DNA from: Actinomycetes bacterium
GTDB lineage: Bacteria > Actinomycetota > Acidimicrobiia > Acidimicrobiales > RAAP-2
Length of the DNA: 5,757 nt
Direction of reading: 5' to 3'
NCBI GenBank assembly: GCA_021800645.1
Contig: JAJYYT010000148.1
Coordinates: forward strand, 1 to 5,757
Shown: piece after piece, positions 1 through 5,757 of the stretch
Position numbering within the stretch: the first letter of the stretch is position 1
Layout: each line of letters begins with the position of its first letter
Notes under the pieces: generated by a model
What the model saw: only the letters and a program-made list of their open reading frames with translations
Database searches by the model: none
What the model was told of the DNA's origin: nothing
Translations under genes and position numbers: made by a program

Positions 1-1199
1 CCGGGGTGGACGCGGGCACCCCGGATCCGGTCGACGGCCGGATCGAGCGGGACGCCGCCGGCAATCCGGTCGGCACCCTGCAGGAAGGCGCGATGGGCCT
101 GGTCGAGCGGGTGGTCCCGCGGGTCACCGTGGAGCACCCGGTGGCCGGCATCGCCGAGGGCCAGCGGTACCTGCACTCGCTCGGCATCACCGGCTGGCAG
201 GAGGCGATCGTCGGGGACTACGCGGTGATCCCTGACTGCTTCGAGGCCTATCTGGAGGCCGAGCGGCGCGGGGTGCTGGTCTCCCGGGTGGTCGGCGCCC
301 AATGGTGGCAGCGCGGCGTGGGGATCGGCCAGCTTGACGGCATGATCGAGCGGCGTGCCCTGGCCGGCTCGGGGCTGTTCCGTGCCACCAGCGTCAAGAT
401 CATGATGGACGGAGTCTGCGAGAACTTCACCGCCTCGATGCTGACCCCGTACCTGGACGGGCACGGGCACGAGGGATCGACCAGCGGCGTGCCGTTCTTC
501 GACGCCGAGGAACTGAAGCGGGCGCTGGTGCGGATCGACGCGGAGGGCTTCCAGGCGCACTTCCACGCGATCGGTGACCGCGCCGTGCGCGAGGTGCTCG
601 ACGCGGTCGAAGCGGCGAGGAACGAGAACGGGCCGGCGGACAACCGGCACTGCGCGGCGCACCTCCAGGTGGTGCACCCAGAGGACGTCGCCCGCTTCGC
701 GAGATGCGGGCTCACGGCGAACGGACAGCCGCTGTGGGCGTGCAACGAACCGCAGATGGTCGAGCTCACGATCCCGTTCCTCGGGCCGGAGCGCTCGGCA
801 AGGCAGTACCCGTTCGGGAGCCTCGTGCGGTCCGGATCTCGTCTGTGCTTCGGGAGTGACTGGCCTGTGTCGACCCCCGACGTGATGGCGCAGATCCACG
901 TCGCCGTGAACAGGACCCAGCCTCCGGGCCAGGCCCCCGGTGCCGACGGCGACCGCTCGAGCCACGACGAGCCGTTCCTGCCGACAGAGCGCGTGGACCT
1001 CGAGACCGCGCTCGCTGCGTTCACGGCGGGCTCCGCGTACGTGAACCACCTGGAGGACGAGACCGGCTCGATCACGGTCGGAAAGCGCGCCGACCTCGTC
1101 GTGCTCGACAGGGACCCCTTCGCCTCGCCCCTCGGCGAGATCGGGACGGTCGGGGTGGACCTCGTGCTCGCGGACGGCGCGCTCGTCCACGGCGCTTGA
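1..1199 (+). CDS. YtcJ-type metal-dependent amidohydrolase, 5' end missing (outside window)
   Basis: This is the C-terminal part of an amidohydrolase of the Amidohydrolase_3/YtcJ group, predicted metal-dependent hydrolases of amide or similar C-N bonds; the substrate cannot be read from sequence. The frame is open from the first bases. A GTG at 6 is in frame but probably not the start: the family normally runs to about 540 residues and begins with a beta-sandwich plus an HxH metal motif, both absent here. Counting from that GTG: a 'GRIERD..GNPVGTLQE' segment at 11-27, K131 in 'VKIMMDG', H185 and H187 in 'AHFHAIGD', H219 in 'AAHLQVV', and D285 in 'FGSDWP', all typical of the family TIM barrel. 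The C-terminus has the returning sandwich strand ('GKRADLVVLDRDPF'). No signal peptide can be judged. The gene ends in TGA at 1197. Codon use changes near 595 (separate entry). The family is sure, the substrate unknown. Confidence 0.93.
   Translation, partial: GVDAGTPDPVDGRIERDAAGNPVGTLQEGAMGLVERVVPRVTVEHPVAGIAEGQRYLHSLGITGWQEAIVGDYAVIPDCFEAYLEAERRGVLVSRVVGAQWWQRGVGIGQLDGMIERRALAGSGLFRATSVKIMMDGVCENFTASMLTPYLDGHGHEGSTSGVPFFDAEELKRALVRIDAEGFQAHFHAIGDRAVREVLDAVEAARNENGPADNRHCAAHLQVVHPEDVARFARCGLTANGQPLWACNEPQMVELTIPFLGPERSARQYPFGSLVRSGSRLCFGSDWPVSTPDVMAQIHVAVNRTQPPGQAPGADGDRSSHDEPFLPTERVDLETALAAFTAGSAYVNHLEDETGSITVGKRADLVVLDRDPFASPLGEIGTVGVDLVLADGALVHGA
6..595 (+). other. Segment of different codon usage within the amidohydrolase gene
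   Basis: Hand counts in the reading frame show a sharp change. From 6 to about 595: Leu is CTG 11, CTC 1, CTT 1; Thr is ACC 8, ACG 0; Arg is CGG 10, CGC 4, CGT 2, AGA/AGG 0. From about 595 to 1199: Leu is CTC 14, CTG 4; Thr is ACG 5, ACC 4, ACA 1; Arg is CGC 5, AGG 4, CGG 2, CGT 1, AGA 1. The downstream genes use mixed ACC/ACG and more CTC and CGC, so the right part matches its neighbours and the left part does not. The protein remains continuous across the change. The edge is approximate; the cause is inferred to be recombination or assembly chimerism. Confidence 0.55.
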
Positions 1200-1296
1200 C
1201 GCGCCTTTCGCCCGCGCGATCGGGTTGCACGGGCTGAGCACGGCGCCGGGGCGCGAGCGCTTGGAGCGGTAGCGTCCGGACCGACGGGGGATGCTT

Positions 1297-1303
1297 GGAG
1301 GGG
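1297..1303 (+). promoter_or_regulatory. Ribosome binding site of the saccharopine dehydrogenase-like gene
   Basis: GGAGGGG ends four bases before the ATG at 1308. It is a strong Shine-Dalgarno match and fixes the start codon. The upstream gap (1200-1307) holds small GC hairpins, such as CCCG at 1211-1214 pairing with CGGG at 1221-1224, but no convincing -35/-10 pair. Read-through from the amidohydrolase gene is therefore possible. Confidence 0.8.
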
Positions 1304-1307
1304 TGCG

Positions 1308-2525
1308 ATGCGAGTGCTGGTGATCGGCGCCGGCGGTGTTGGGTCCGCGGTGGTGCGCATCGTGTCGCGCTGGGGGCTCTTCGAGCGTGTCGTGGTCGCC
1401 GACCGCGACGCCGATCGCGCGAGGCGGGCGGTCGCGGACGCCGGCGAGCGGTTCGTCGCCGTCTGCCACGACGCGCAAGACGAGGAGGCGACCGGGCAGC
1501 TGATCCGCGCGGAGAGGTGCGACGCCGTCTTGAACGCCGTCGATCCCCGGTTCGTGATGCCGATCTTCCGTGCCGCGCTCGCCTCGGGCGCCACCTACCT
1601 CGACATGGCCATGTCGCTTTCCCGCCCCGACCCAAAGGACCCGTTCCGCACCCCGGGGGTCAAGCTCGGCGACGAGCAGTTCGCAATGGCCGACGAGTGG
1701 GAGCGCCGAGGACAGCTGGCGCTGTGCGGCATCGGCGTGGAGCCGGGGCTGTCGGACGTCTTCGCCCGTTACGCCTCCGACCGGCTGTTCTCGACGATGG
1801 AGGAGATCGGCGTGCGCGACGGGGCGAACTTGACCGTCCAGGGGTACGACTTCGCCCCCACGTTCTCGATCTGGACGACGATCGAGGAGTGCCTGAACCC
1901 CCCGGTCGTCTGGGAGCGCGAGAAGGGCTGGTTCGTGACCGAGCCCTTCAGCGAGCCCGAGGTGTTCGCGTTCCCTGCCGGCATCGGCCCGCTGGAGTGC
2001 GTCAACGTGGAGCACGAGGAGGTGGTGCTCATCCCCCGCTGGATCGACGCTGGGCGCGTCACGTTCAAGTACGGGCTCGGTCGCGAATTCATCGAGGTGC
2101 TGAAGACGCTGCACAAGCTGGGGTTGGACTCCCGCTCGCCGGTCAAGGTCGGCGCCACGGAGGTCTCCCCGCGAGACGTGGTGGCGGCGTGCCTGCCGGA
2201 CCCGGCGACCCTCGGGGAGCTGATGACGGGGGTGACGTGCGCGGGTACCTGGGTGCGCGGGACCGGCGTCGACGGCTCGCCACGCGAGGTGTACCTGCAC
2301 CACGTCGTCGACAACGAGTGGACGATGGCCGAATTCGGCTCGCAGGCGGTGGTCTGGCAGACCGCGGTCAACCCCGTGGTCGCGCTCGAGCTTCTCGAGT
2401 CCGGCGCGTGGGGCGGCGCCGGAGTGCTCGGCCCCGAGGCCCTTCCCGCCGAGCCGTTCCTCGAGCTGCTGAGTGCCCACGGCTCGCCATGGGCGTGCGA
2501 AGAGCGGACCGTGACGAGCAGGTGA
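1308..2525 (+). CDS. Saccharopine dehydrogenase-like NAD(P)-dependent oxidoreductase
   Basis: A complete 405-residue protein of the saccharopine dehydrogenase/LYS9-like family (COG1748 type), expected to be a soluble cytoplasmic oxidoreductase. The N-terminus is a Rossmann fold: beta strand then GxGxxG (G7, G9, G12, in 'VIGAGGVGSAVV'). The second strand ends in D32-R33; the Asp is typical of NAD ribose binding, but the following Arg leaves NADP possible. A 'VLNAVDP' segment, 'GATYLDMAM' and 'CGIGVEPGLSDVFA' follow, all characteristic of the family, then the alpha/beta C-terminal catalytic domain. Length is normal for short bacterial members. The start is fixed by GGAGGGG at 1297-1303. No partner of lysine catabolism (lysine-ketoglutarate reductase, aminoadipate semialdehyde dehydrogenase) is visible, so saccharopine as substrate is not supported; related enzymes act on other amino-acid or polyamine adducts. 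The gene may be cotranscribed with the amidohydrolase 108 bases upstream. The family is sure, the reaction unknown. Confidence 0.9.
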   Translation: MRVLVIGAGGVGSAVVRIVSRWGLFERVVVADRDADRARRAVADAGERFVAVCHDAQDEEATGQLIRAERCDAVLNAVDPRFVMPIFRAALASGATYLDMAMSLSRPDPKDPFRTPGVKLGDEQFAMADEWERRGQLALCGIGVEPGLSDVFARYASDRLFSTMEEIGVRDGANLTVQGYDFAPTFSIWTTIEECLNPPVVWEREKGWFVTEPFSEPEVFAFPAGIGPLECVNVEHEEVVLIPRWIDAGRVTFKYGLGREFIEVLKTLHKLGLDSRSPVKVGATEVSPRDVVAACLPDPATLGELMTGVTCAGTWVRGTGVDGSPREVYLHHVVDNEWTMAEFGSQAVVWQTAVNPVVALELLESGAWGGAGVLGPEALPAEPFLELLSAHGSPWACEERTVTSR

Positions 2526-2541
2526 GCTGGGTTCGTCTGCC

Positions 2542-2580
2542 CGGGCGAGGGCGTCTCCGCCGCGAGGCCGCTATCGCCCG
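2542..2580. terminator. Possible bidirectional stem-loop between convergent genes
   Basis: CGGGCGA at 2542-2548 pairs perfectly with TCGCCCG at 2574-2580. Inside, GGCG (2550-2553) and CGCC (2558-2561) form a second small stem with a TCTC loop. The position, spanning the 45-base gap between two converging stop codons, is where a shared terminator would lie. There is no T-run on either side, the outer loop is 25 bases long, and GC-rich DNA makes such pairings common, so the call is weak. Confidence 0.27.
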
Positions 2581-3920
2581 AGGACCTCCACGGGGTCGAG
2601 CGGTGACAGCGCGTCGGCCACCTCGTCGGCGTCACCGACGACGACGGTGGTCATGCCCGCCGGGCCGAGGGATCGTGCCGCTACCTCGGCCACCGCCTCG
2701 GCGTCGACCCTGGCGAGCTCCCGCACGAAGTCCTCCAGGTAGGACGGGTCGAGATCGTTCGCAACCAAGCTCGCCAGGACGTCGGCGAGCCCGGCCTGGG
2801 TCGCCGAGGTCATCGCGACGACGCCGGTCACGTACCGGCGGGAGGACTCGAGCTCCTCGGGAGTGACCGGGGCCGTGGCCATCCGCGCGAGCTCGTAGCG
2901 CAATTCGGCGAGCGCCTTCGCGGTCACCTCGGTGGCCACCTCGGCGCGCACAGCGAGCGCGGCCGCGAGCCTGTGCTCCTCGATCCCGGCGCGTGGCGAG
3001 TACGTGTAGCCGTTGCGCTCCCGCAGGTTGGTCACGAGCCGGCTCGTGAAGCTTCCCCCGAAGATGGTCGTGGCCAGCACGAGCGCCGGGAACCCAGGGT
3101 CGTGGCGACCTCCGCAACGCGCGCCGACGCGCAGGTTCGACTGGACTGCACCGGGTCGGTGGAGGACAACGATGCCGCCTTTTGAGTCCGGTGCGCGGGG
3201 CGCCTCCAGGGCCCCGCCCCCAGCCTTGCTGGTCTTCGCCTCCCAGGCACCGAGCGCGCGGCGCGCGGCTTCGGTCCCCTCCTCTGGATCGATGTCGCCC
3301 ACCATGACGAGGGTGGCTCCGTGCGGGTGGACGCGTGCGGCATGGAAACGGCCGAGCGTCTCGCGGCCGGTCCTGCGGATGGACGCGACGCCGGGCAACG
3401 GGTCTGCGTAGGGGTGGCGGGGGAAGAGCTTGGCGCTCAGGGCGCGTGTGGCGACCGCGATCGGGTCCGCGGCCTCCTGCAGCACCTCCTGGACCACCCG
3501 CTCGCGCTCGCCTGCGACTTGGGCTCTTGGGAACGACGGGTGGGCCACAAGGTCGCAGAGGATCTCGAGGATCGCCGTCAGCTCGCCTGCTGGGGCGCTC
3601 GCGGCGACGGAGACGTGGTCGGGGTCCGCCGACGTGTCGACGGACGCGCCGATGCGCTGGATCGCTGCCGCCATCTCGCTGCCGCTACGTCCTCCGGTGC
3701 CCGCGAGGAGGGTCTTTGGCAGGAGACGGAGCGCCGCGGCATCGCGCGTGCGGACGTCGCCGAGGGGGACCTGCAGGCGCAGCTGGACGAGCGGCACCTG
3801 CGACCGGCGGACGGCGACGACCCTCACCCCCTCCGGCGTCCCCACGTCCGACACGTCCCCGAGCGCGACCGAGGGGTAGGGACCGGGGCCGGGGGGCTCG
3901 ATCGGGGCTCCGAGGGTCAT
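2571..3920 (-). CDS. M16 family protein lacking the zinc site (non-catalytic partner subunit)
   Basis: A 449-residue protein with two M16 (insulinase/mitochondrial processing peptidase-like) halves joined by a Gly/Ala/Lys-rich linker at about 227-249. The zinc motif HxxEH is lost: the aligned segment, before 'LLAGTG' where active members have 'LLFKGT', reads R65-L-L-P-K69, so it should not bind zinc or cleave alone. It keeps the Gly-rich loop 'FGGSFTSRL' (287-295) and the R300/Y307 pair in 'LRERNGYTYSP', used by M16 proteins to hold substrate. That is the pattern of the non-catalytic subunit of heterodimeric M16B peptidases. The ATG at 3918-3920 is chosen because it overlaps the upstream stop as ATGA and has GGGAG seven bases before it. 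The frame stays open upstream, but that extension is Arg-rich and lies inside the upstream M16 gene. It has no signal peptide, so it is probably cytoplasmic. Confidence 0.92.
   Translation of the reverse strand: MTLGAPIEPPGPGPYPSVALGDVSDVGTPEGVRVVAVRRSQVPLVQLRLQVPLGDVRTRDAAALRLLPKTLLAGTGGRSGSEMAAAIQRIGASVDTSADPDHVSVAASAPAGELTAILEILCDLVAHPSFPRAQVAGERERVVQEVLQEAADPIAVATRALSAKLFPRHPYADPLPGVASIRRTGRETLGRFHAARVHPHGATLVMVGDIDPEEGTEAARRALGAWEAKTSKAGGGALEAPRAPDSKGGIVVLHRPGAVQSNLRVGARCGGRHDPGFPALVLATTIFGGSFTSRLVTNLRERNGYTYSPRAGIEEHRLAAALAVRAEVATEVTAKALAELRYELARMATAPVTPEELESSRRYVTGVVAMTSATQAGLADVLASLVANDLDPSYLEDFVRELARVDAEAVAEVAARSLGPAGMTTVVVGDADEVADALSPLDPVEVLGR
3917..3920 (-). other. ATGA stop/start overlap coupling the two M16 genes
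   Basis: On the minus strand the last codon of the upstream M16 gene (TGA, 3919-3917) shares bases with the first codon of the downstream gene (ATG, 3920-3918). This arrangement normally gives translational coupling and near-equal production of two subunits. A GGGAG (3932-3928 on the minus strand) seven bases upstream can also recruit ribosomes directly. Confidence 0.9.
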
Positions 3921-5197
3921 GACCTTGCTCCCGGCACGAGCGTGCACACGGCCCTGTTGCGCGGCGCGAACCATTGGGCGGCGACGTCGTCGACGTGGGG
4001 CGCCGCGGCGGCCAAGCGGTCCGCGAGCTCGAAGGCGAGCTTCGCTCGGCCCCGCTGCTGCTCGAAGAAGCCAGCGAGGATCGCGAGCCCCGATTTGGCG
4101 TCGACCTGCATCCAGTGCTCGGAGGTCAGCTGGGCCAGGACGGGCTCGAGCTCGGGCGCCGGCAGCCCGGAGGCGATCTCGTCGATCTCCTCGTCCACGA
4201 CCGAGACGATCCGATCGGTGAGCCCTTCGTCGGGGTAGTGGACGATGATCGCGAGGTACGTCGGGTCCCGGCTGGACCAGGCCGAGTCGAGCCCCCCCCA
4301 CATCGCGCCGACGTGGGCGGCGAGCTTGTCCCTTCGGACGAGACGGTCGAAGAGCCTGGAAGCGCTCCCGTGCGTGAGCAGGCTCGCGAGCAGGACCGCC
4401 GCGGCGTAGCGCTCCTCGTCGTCGATGGGGTCCGGGACGCGGTAGCCGAGCGCGAGCGCGGGGAGCGGCGCGAGGTCGTCGACGCGCCGGGCGCGCCGTT
4501 CGCCCTGCGGCACCGGCTCTGCGAAGCTCGGTCGCGGCGGCGCCGGGCGTCGGGGGATGTCGGAGAAGTGCCGTTCGACGGCGGCGAGCGCGGCGTCCGC
4601 GTGGACCCCTCCGGCGATCGTCACGACCGCGTTCGTAGGGGCGTAGTACTCGTCGAAGAACCGGTGGACGTCTTCGAGCGACGCGGCGCCGAGGTCGTCG
4701 AAGCTGCCGTAGCCGTTGTGCGCGTTCGGGAACGTCTCGAACAGCAGCGGCGGGAGGTCTGCGAGCCAGGGGAACCCCCCGTAGGGCTGGTTCAACACGT
4801 TCACCCGGATCTCCTCCTTCACCACCGCGATCTGGTTCGTGAGGTTCTCCTCGGTGATCCGTGGCGCGCGCATGCGGTCGGCCTCGCAGAAGAGCGCAAG
4901 CTCGAGCGCCCCGGCCGGGAACTGCTCGAAGTAGACCGTGGCGTCTGGCCGGGTGAAGCCGTTGAACACGCCGCCGCTGCCCTGGATGAGCCGAGGAAGC
5001 TCCCCTTTTTCCAGGTGCTCGGAGCCCTGGAACATGAGGTGCTCGAAGAGGTGCGCGAAGCCCGTGGAGCCGGGAGGCTCCGAGCGGAAGCCGACGTCGT
5101 AGTGGACGGCCAGCGCGGCGACCGGCGTCGAGGGGTCCGTGAGGACGACCACCCGCAAGCCGTTGGCGAGCGTCGCGGTCTCGACCGCTGCGTGCAT
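3917..5197 (-). CDS. M16 family zinc metallopeptidase, catalytic subunit
   Basis: A 426-residue M16 peptidase with the inverted zinc motif H49-L-F-E52-H53 in 'GFAHLFEHLMFQGSE'. H49 and H53 are the predicted zinc ligands and E52 the catalytic base; the third ligand is E129 in 'VVKEEIR', 76 residues after H53, the usual spacing. The N-terminal 'LANGLRVVVLTDPSTPVAAL' and the 'FNGFTRPDATVYFEQFP' segment are typical of the M16 catalytic half. The C-terminal half has 'HGSASRLFDRLVRRDKLAAHVG', where R288 is kept but the partner Tyr of the R/Y pair is H295. The protein therefore probably needs the downstream M16 subunit, which keeps R/Y but has no zinc site. No signal peptide or membrane segment is seen, so cytoplasmic peptide processing or turnover is likely; the substrate is unknown. 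The start at 5197 is supported by AGGGGAGGAT five bases upstream. It is first gene of a two-gene operon. Confidence 0.95.
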   Translation of the reverse strand: MHAAVETATLANGLRVVVLTDPSTPVAALAVHYDVGFRSEPPGSTGFAHLFEHLMFQGSEHLEKGELPRLIQGSGGVFNGFTRPDATVYFEQFPAGALELALFCEADRMRAPRITEENLTNQIAVVKEEIRVNVLNQPYGGFPWLADLPPLLFETFPNAHNGYGSFDDLGAASLEDVHRFFDEYYAPTNAVVTIAGGVHADAALAAVERHFSDIPRRPAPPRPSFAEPVPQGERRARRVDDLAPLPALALGYRVPDPIDDEERYAAAVLLASLLTHGSASRLFDRLVRRDKLAAHVGAMWGGLDSAWSSRDPTYLAIIVHYPDEGLTDRIVSVVDEEIDEIASGLPAPELEPVLAQLTSEHWMQVDAKSGLAILAGFFEQQRGRAKLAFELADRLAAAAPHVDDVAAQWFAPRNRAVCTLVPGARS

Positions 5198-5202
5198 GTG
5201 AT

Positions 5203-5210
5203 CCTCCCCT
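5203..5210 (-). promoter_or_regulatory. Ribosome binding site of the catalytic M16 gene
   Basis: The minus strand reads AGGGGAGG and then ATCAC before the ATG at 5197-5195. The GGAGG core is five bases from the start codon, a near-consensus Shine-Dalgarno sequence, and decides the start. I see no convincing -35/-10 promoter in the 63-base gap upstream (5198-5260). Confidence 0.85.
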
Positions 5211-5232
5211 GGCGCCTTCGCCGGCCCGACCT

Positions 5233-5259
5233 CGCCGCCCAGGCTATGCCGGTGCGGCG
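5233..5259 (-). terminator. Strong GC hairpin after the exported-protein gene, no U-tract
   Basis: In the minus-strand transcript CGCCGCACCGGC is followed by a loop of ATA and GCCTGGGCGGCG. This gives a 12-pair stem with two mismatches (A:G and C:U) and a 3-base loop. It begins one base after the TGA of the exported protein and ends 35 bases before the M16 start codon. No run of U follows, so it would be the U-less kind of terminator proposed for actinobacteria, or an RNA-stability or attenuation element between two genes of one transcript. The hairpin is seen; the role is inferred. Confidence 0.45.
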
Positions 5260-5260
5260 G

Positions 5261-5757
5261 TCAGCCCGCGTAGGGGCTCGTCACGATCACCTGGCTGGTC
5301 GTGGTGCCGGAGGTCGTGAAGCTCAGCGCTGCGAACTCGAGCCCGCGGGCGGTCTCGATCGGGTAGCCAAGCCTGACGGTGGCCGGCACCGACACGAACG
5401 TGCCCGCCGCGCAGGTGGGTTGGCACAGGTTGTGGGTGTAGTCGCCGGCGCCGACGGCGCCCGACTCGCCCCACGTCGACCAGGTGAGGTGGTCGAGGTA
5501 GACGTTGGCGTCCGCACAGGCCAAGATGATCCCCGACGGCTCGACGGCCGGAGCCGTGCCCGGCGCGTTGCATGTGGCGTCCACCGTGGGGACGGGCCCG
5601 CTCGGCACGAGGGCGCGATCGGTGGTGGCGAGCCAGTAGCCGGGCCGGGAGGGGTCGGCGGCGATCGCGGCCACGGGCGTGCCGGGGCCCTGCGGGGAGG
5701 CGCCGAGGGAGCCGTAGAAGCGGGCGGCGCCGAAGGCGAACACCTGCCCGCCGTCGT
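5261..5757 (-). CDS. C-terminal part of a probably exported VFAFG-repeat protein
   Basis: The frame is open to the right window edge, so the start and any signal peptide lie outside; a GTG at 5743 is in frame but falls inside a repeat and is unlikely to be the start. The segment opens with 'DGGQVFAFGAARFYGSLG' and continues to 'PGYWLATTD', one unit (about 45 residues) of a tandem repeat common in secreted actinobacterial proteins and probably propeller-like. From about 5572 to 5264 a different C-terminal domain follows, with four cysteines in 'ATCN', 'LACAD', 'NLCQPTC' and the signature 'LTWSTWG'. I recall this 'ACAD..LTWSSWG...N.C.P.CA.G' pattern from small exported actinobacterial proteins; it suggests two disulfides and a location outside the membrane. 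The sequence is rich in Thr, Ser, Gly and Ala, as secreted proteins often are. No catalytic motif is visible and the function is unknown. It lies 63 bases upstream of the M16 operon on the same strand. Confidence 0.78.
   Translation of the reverse strand, partial: DGGQVFAFGAARFYGSLGASPQGPGTPVAAIAADPSRPGYWLATTDRALVPSGPVPTVDATCNAPGTAPAVEPSGIILACADANVYLDHLTWSTWGESGAVGAGDYTHNLCQPTCAAGTFVSVPATVRLGYPIETARGLEFAALSFTTSGTTTSQVIVTSPYAG

Noticed and set aside
1243..1254. GCGC-CGGG-GCGC inverted repeat in the 1200-1307 gap
   Set aside because: A four-base stem in sequence of this GC content is expected by chance, and nothing places it at a stop codon, promoter or ribosome binding site.
1225..1290. A possible sigma70-type promoter (TTGCAC at 1225 or TTGGAG at 1261) before the dehydrogenase gene
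   Set aside because: No acceptable -10 hexamer lies 16-19 bases downstream of either. The region is almost pure GC and the match is no better than chance.
248..1594. A 448-codon open frame on the minus strand across the amidohydrolase gene and its downstream gap
   Set aside because: It lies antisense to two well-supported genes, its product is rich in Ser, Arg, Ala and Pro with no recognisable domain, and such frames are expected opposite GC-rich codons.
1769..2635. A 288-codon minus-strand frame opposite the dehydrogenase gene
   Set aside because: It overlaps the 3' end of the M16 gene and is antisense to the conserved dehydrogenase C-terminal domain. Its Ser/Thr/Pro-rich product has no recognisable motif.
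1295..2866. A 523-codon plus-strand frame overlapping the dehydrogenase gene and running past its stop
   Set aside because: The product is extremely Arg/Gly-rich and low in complexity, and the frame crosses the convergent gap into the antisense of the M16 gene. It is a GC-driven shadow.
3321..4238. A 305-codon plus-strand frame antisense to both M16 genes
   Set aside because: No family resemblance and no ribosome binding site I would trust. Both M16 genes on the other strand carry clear motifs through the same bases.
3921..4301. A 127-residue N-terminal extension of the downstream M16 protein to an ATG at 4301
   Set aside because: The extension is Arg/Gly/Ala-rich and lies in another frame of the upstream M16 coding sequence. 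The ATGA overlap with a GGGAG before it gives a better start at 3920.

Overview
The window is 5.76 kb of very GC-rich, gene-dense DNA, with short intergenic gaps, Shine-Dalgarno sequences and strongly G/C-ending codons. This fits a high-GC actinobacterium. The protein entering at the right edge ends in a 'VFAFG-ARFYGS ... GYWLA' repeat that I associate mainly with exported proteins of Acidimicrobiia and other Actinomycetota. That lineage guess is inference, not proof.

Layout: (1) 1-1199, plus strand, the 3' three quarters of a YtcJ-type amidohydrolase gene. (2) 1308-2525, plus strand, a complete saccharopine dehydrogenase-like NAD(P) oxidoreductase with its own ribosome binding site, after a 108-base gap with no recognisable promoter. 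(3) A 45-base convergent gap. (4) 2571-3920 and 3917-5197, minus strand, two M16 family (insulinase/MPP-like) genes joined by an ATGA stop/start overlap. (5) A 63-base gap holding a strong GC-rich hairpin. (6) 5261-5757, minus strand, the C-terminal end of a probably exported repeat protein with four cysteines.

The M16 pair is the clearest functional unit. The upstream gene has the HxxEH zinc site but a His in place of the usual Tyr of the R/Y substrate-binding pair. The downstream partner has lost HxxEH (RLLPK instead) but keeps the R/Y pair. This is the division of labour expected of a heterodimeric M16B peptidase. The two plus-strand genes have no obvious pathway link to it or to each other.

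The least ordinary signal is inside the amidohydrolase gene. Codon choice changes abruptly near position 595 while the protein stays in frame and in family, suggesting either recombination between homologues or a chimeric assembly. I see no CRISPR array, tRNA, rRNA, insertion sequence or phage gene, and nothing I would call a new biological system. All numbers here are hand counts from the sequence.
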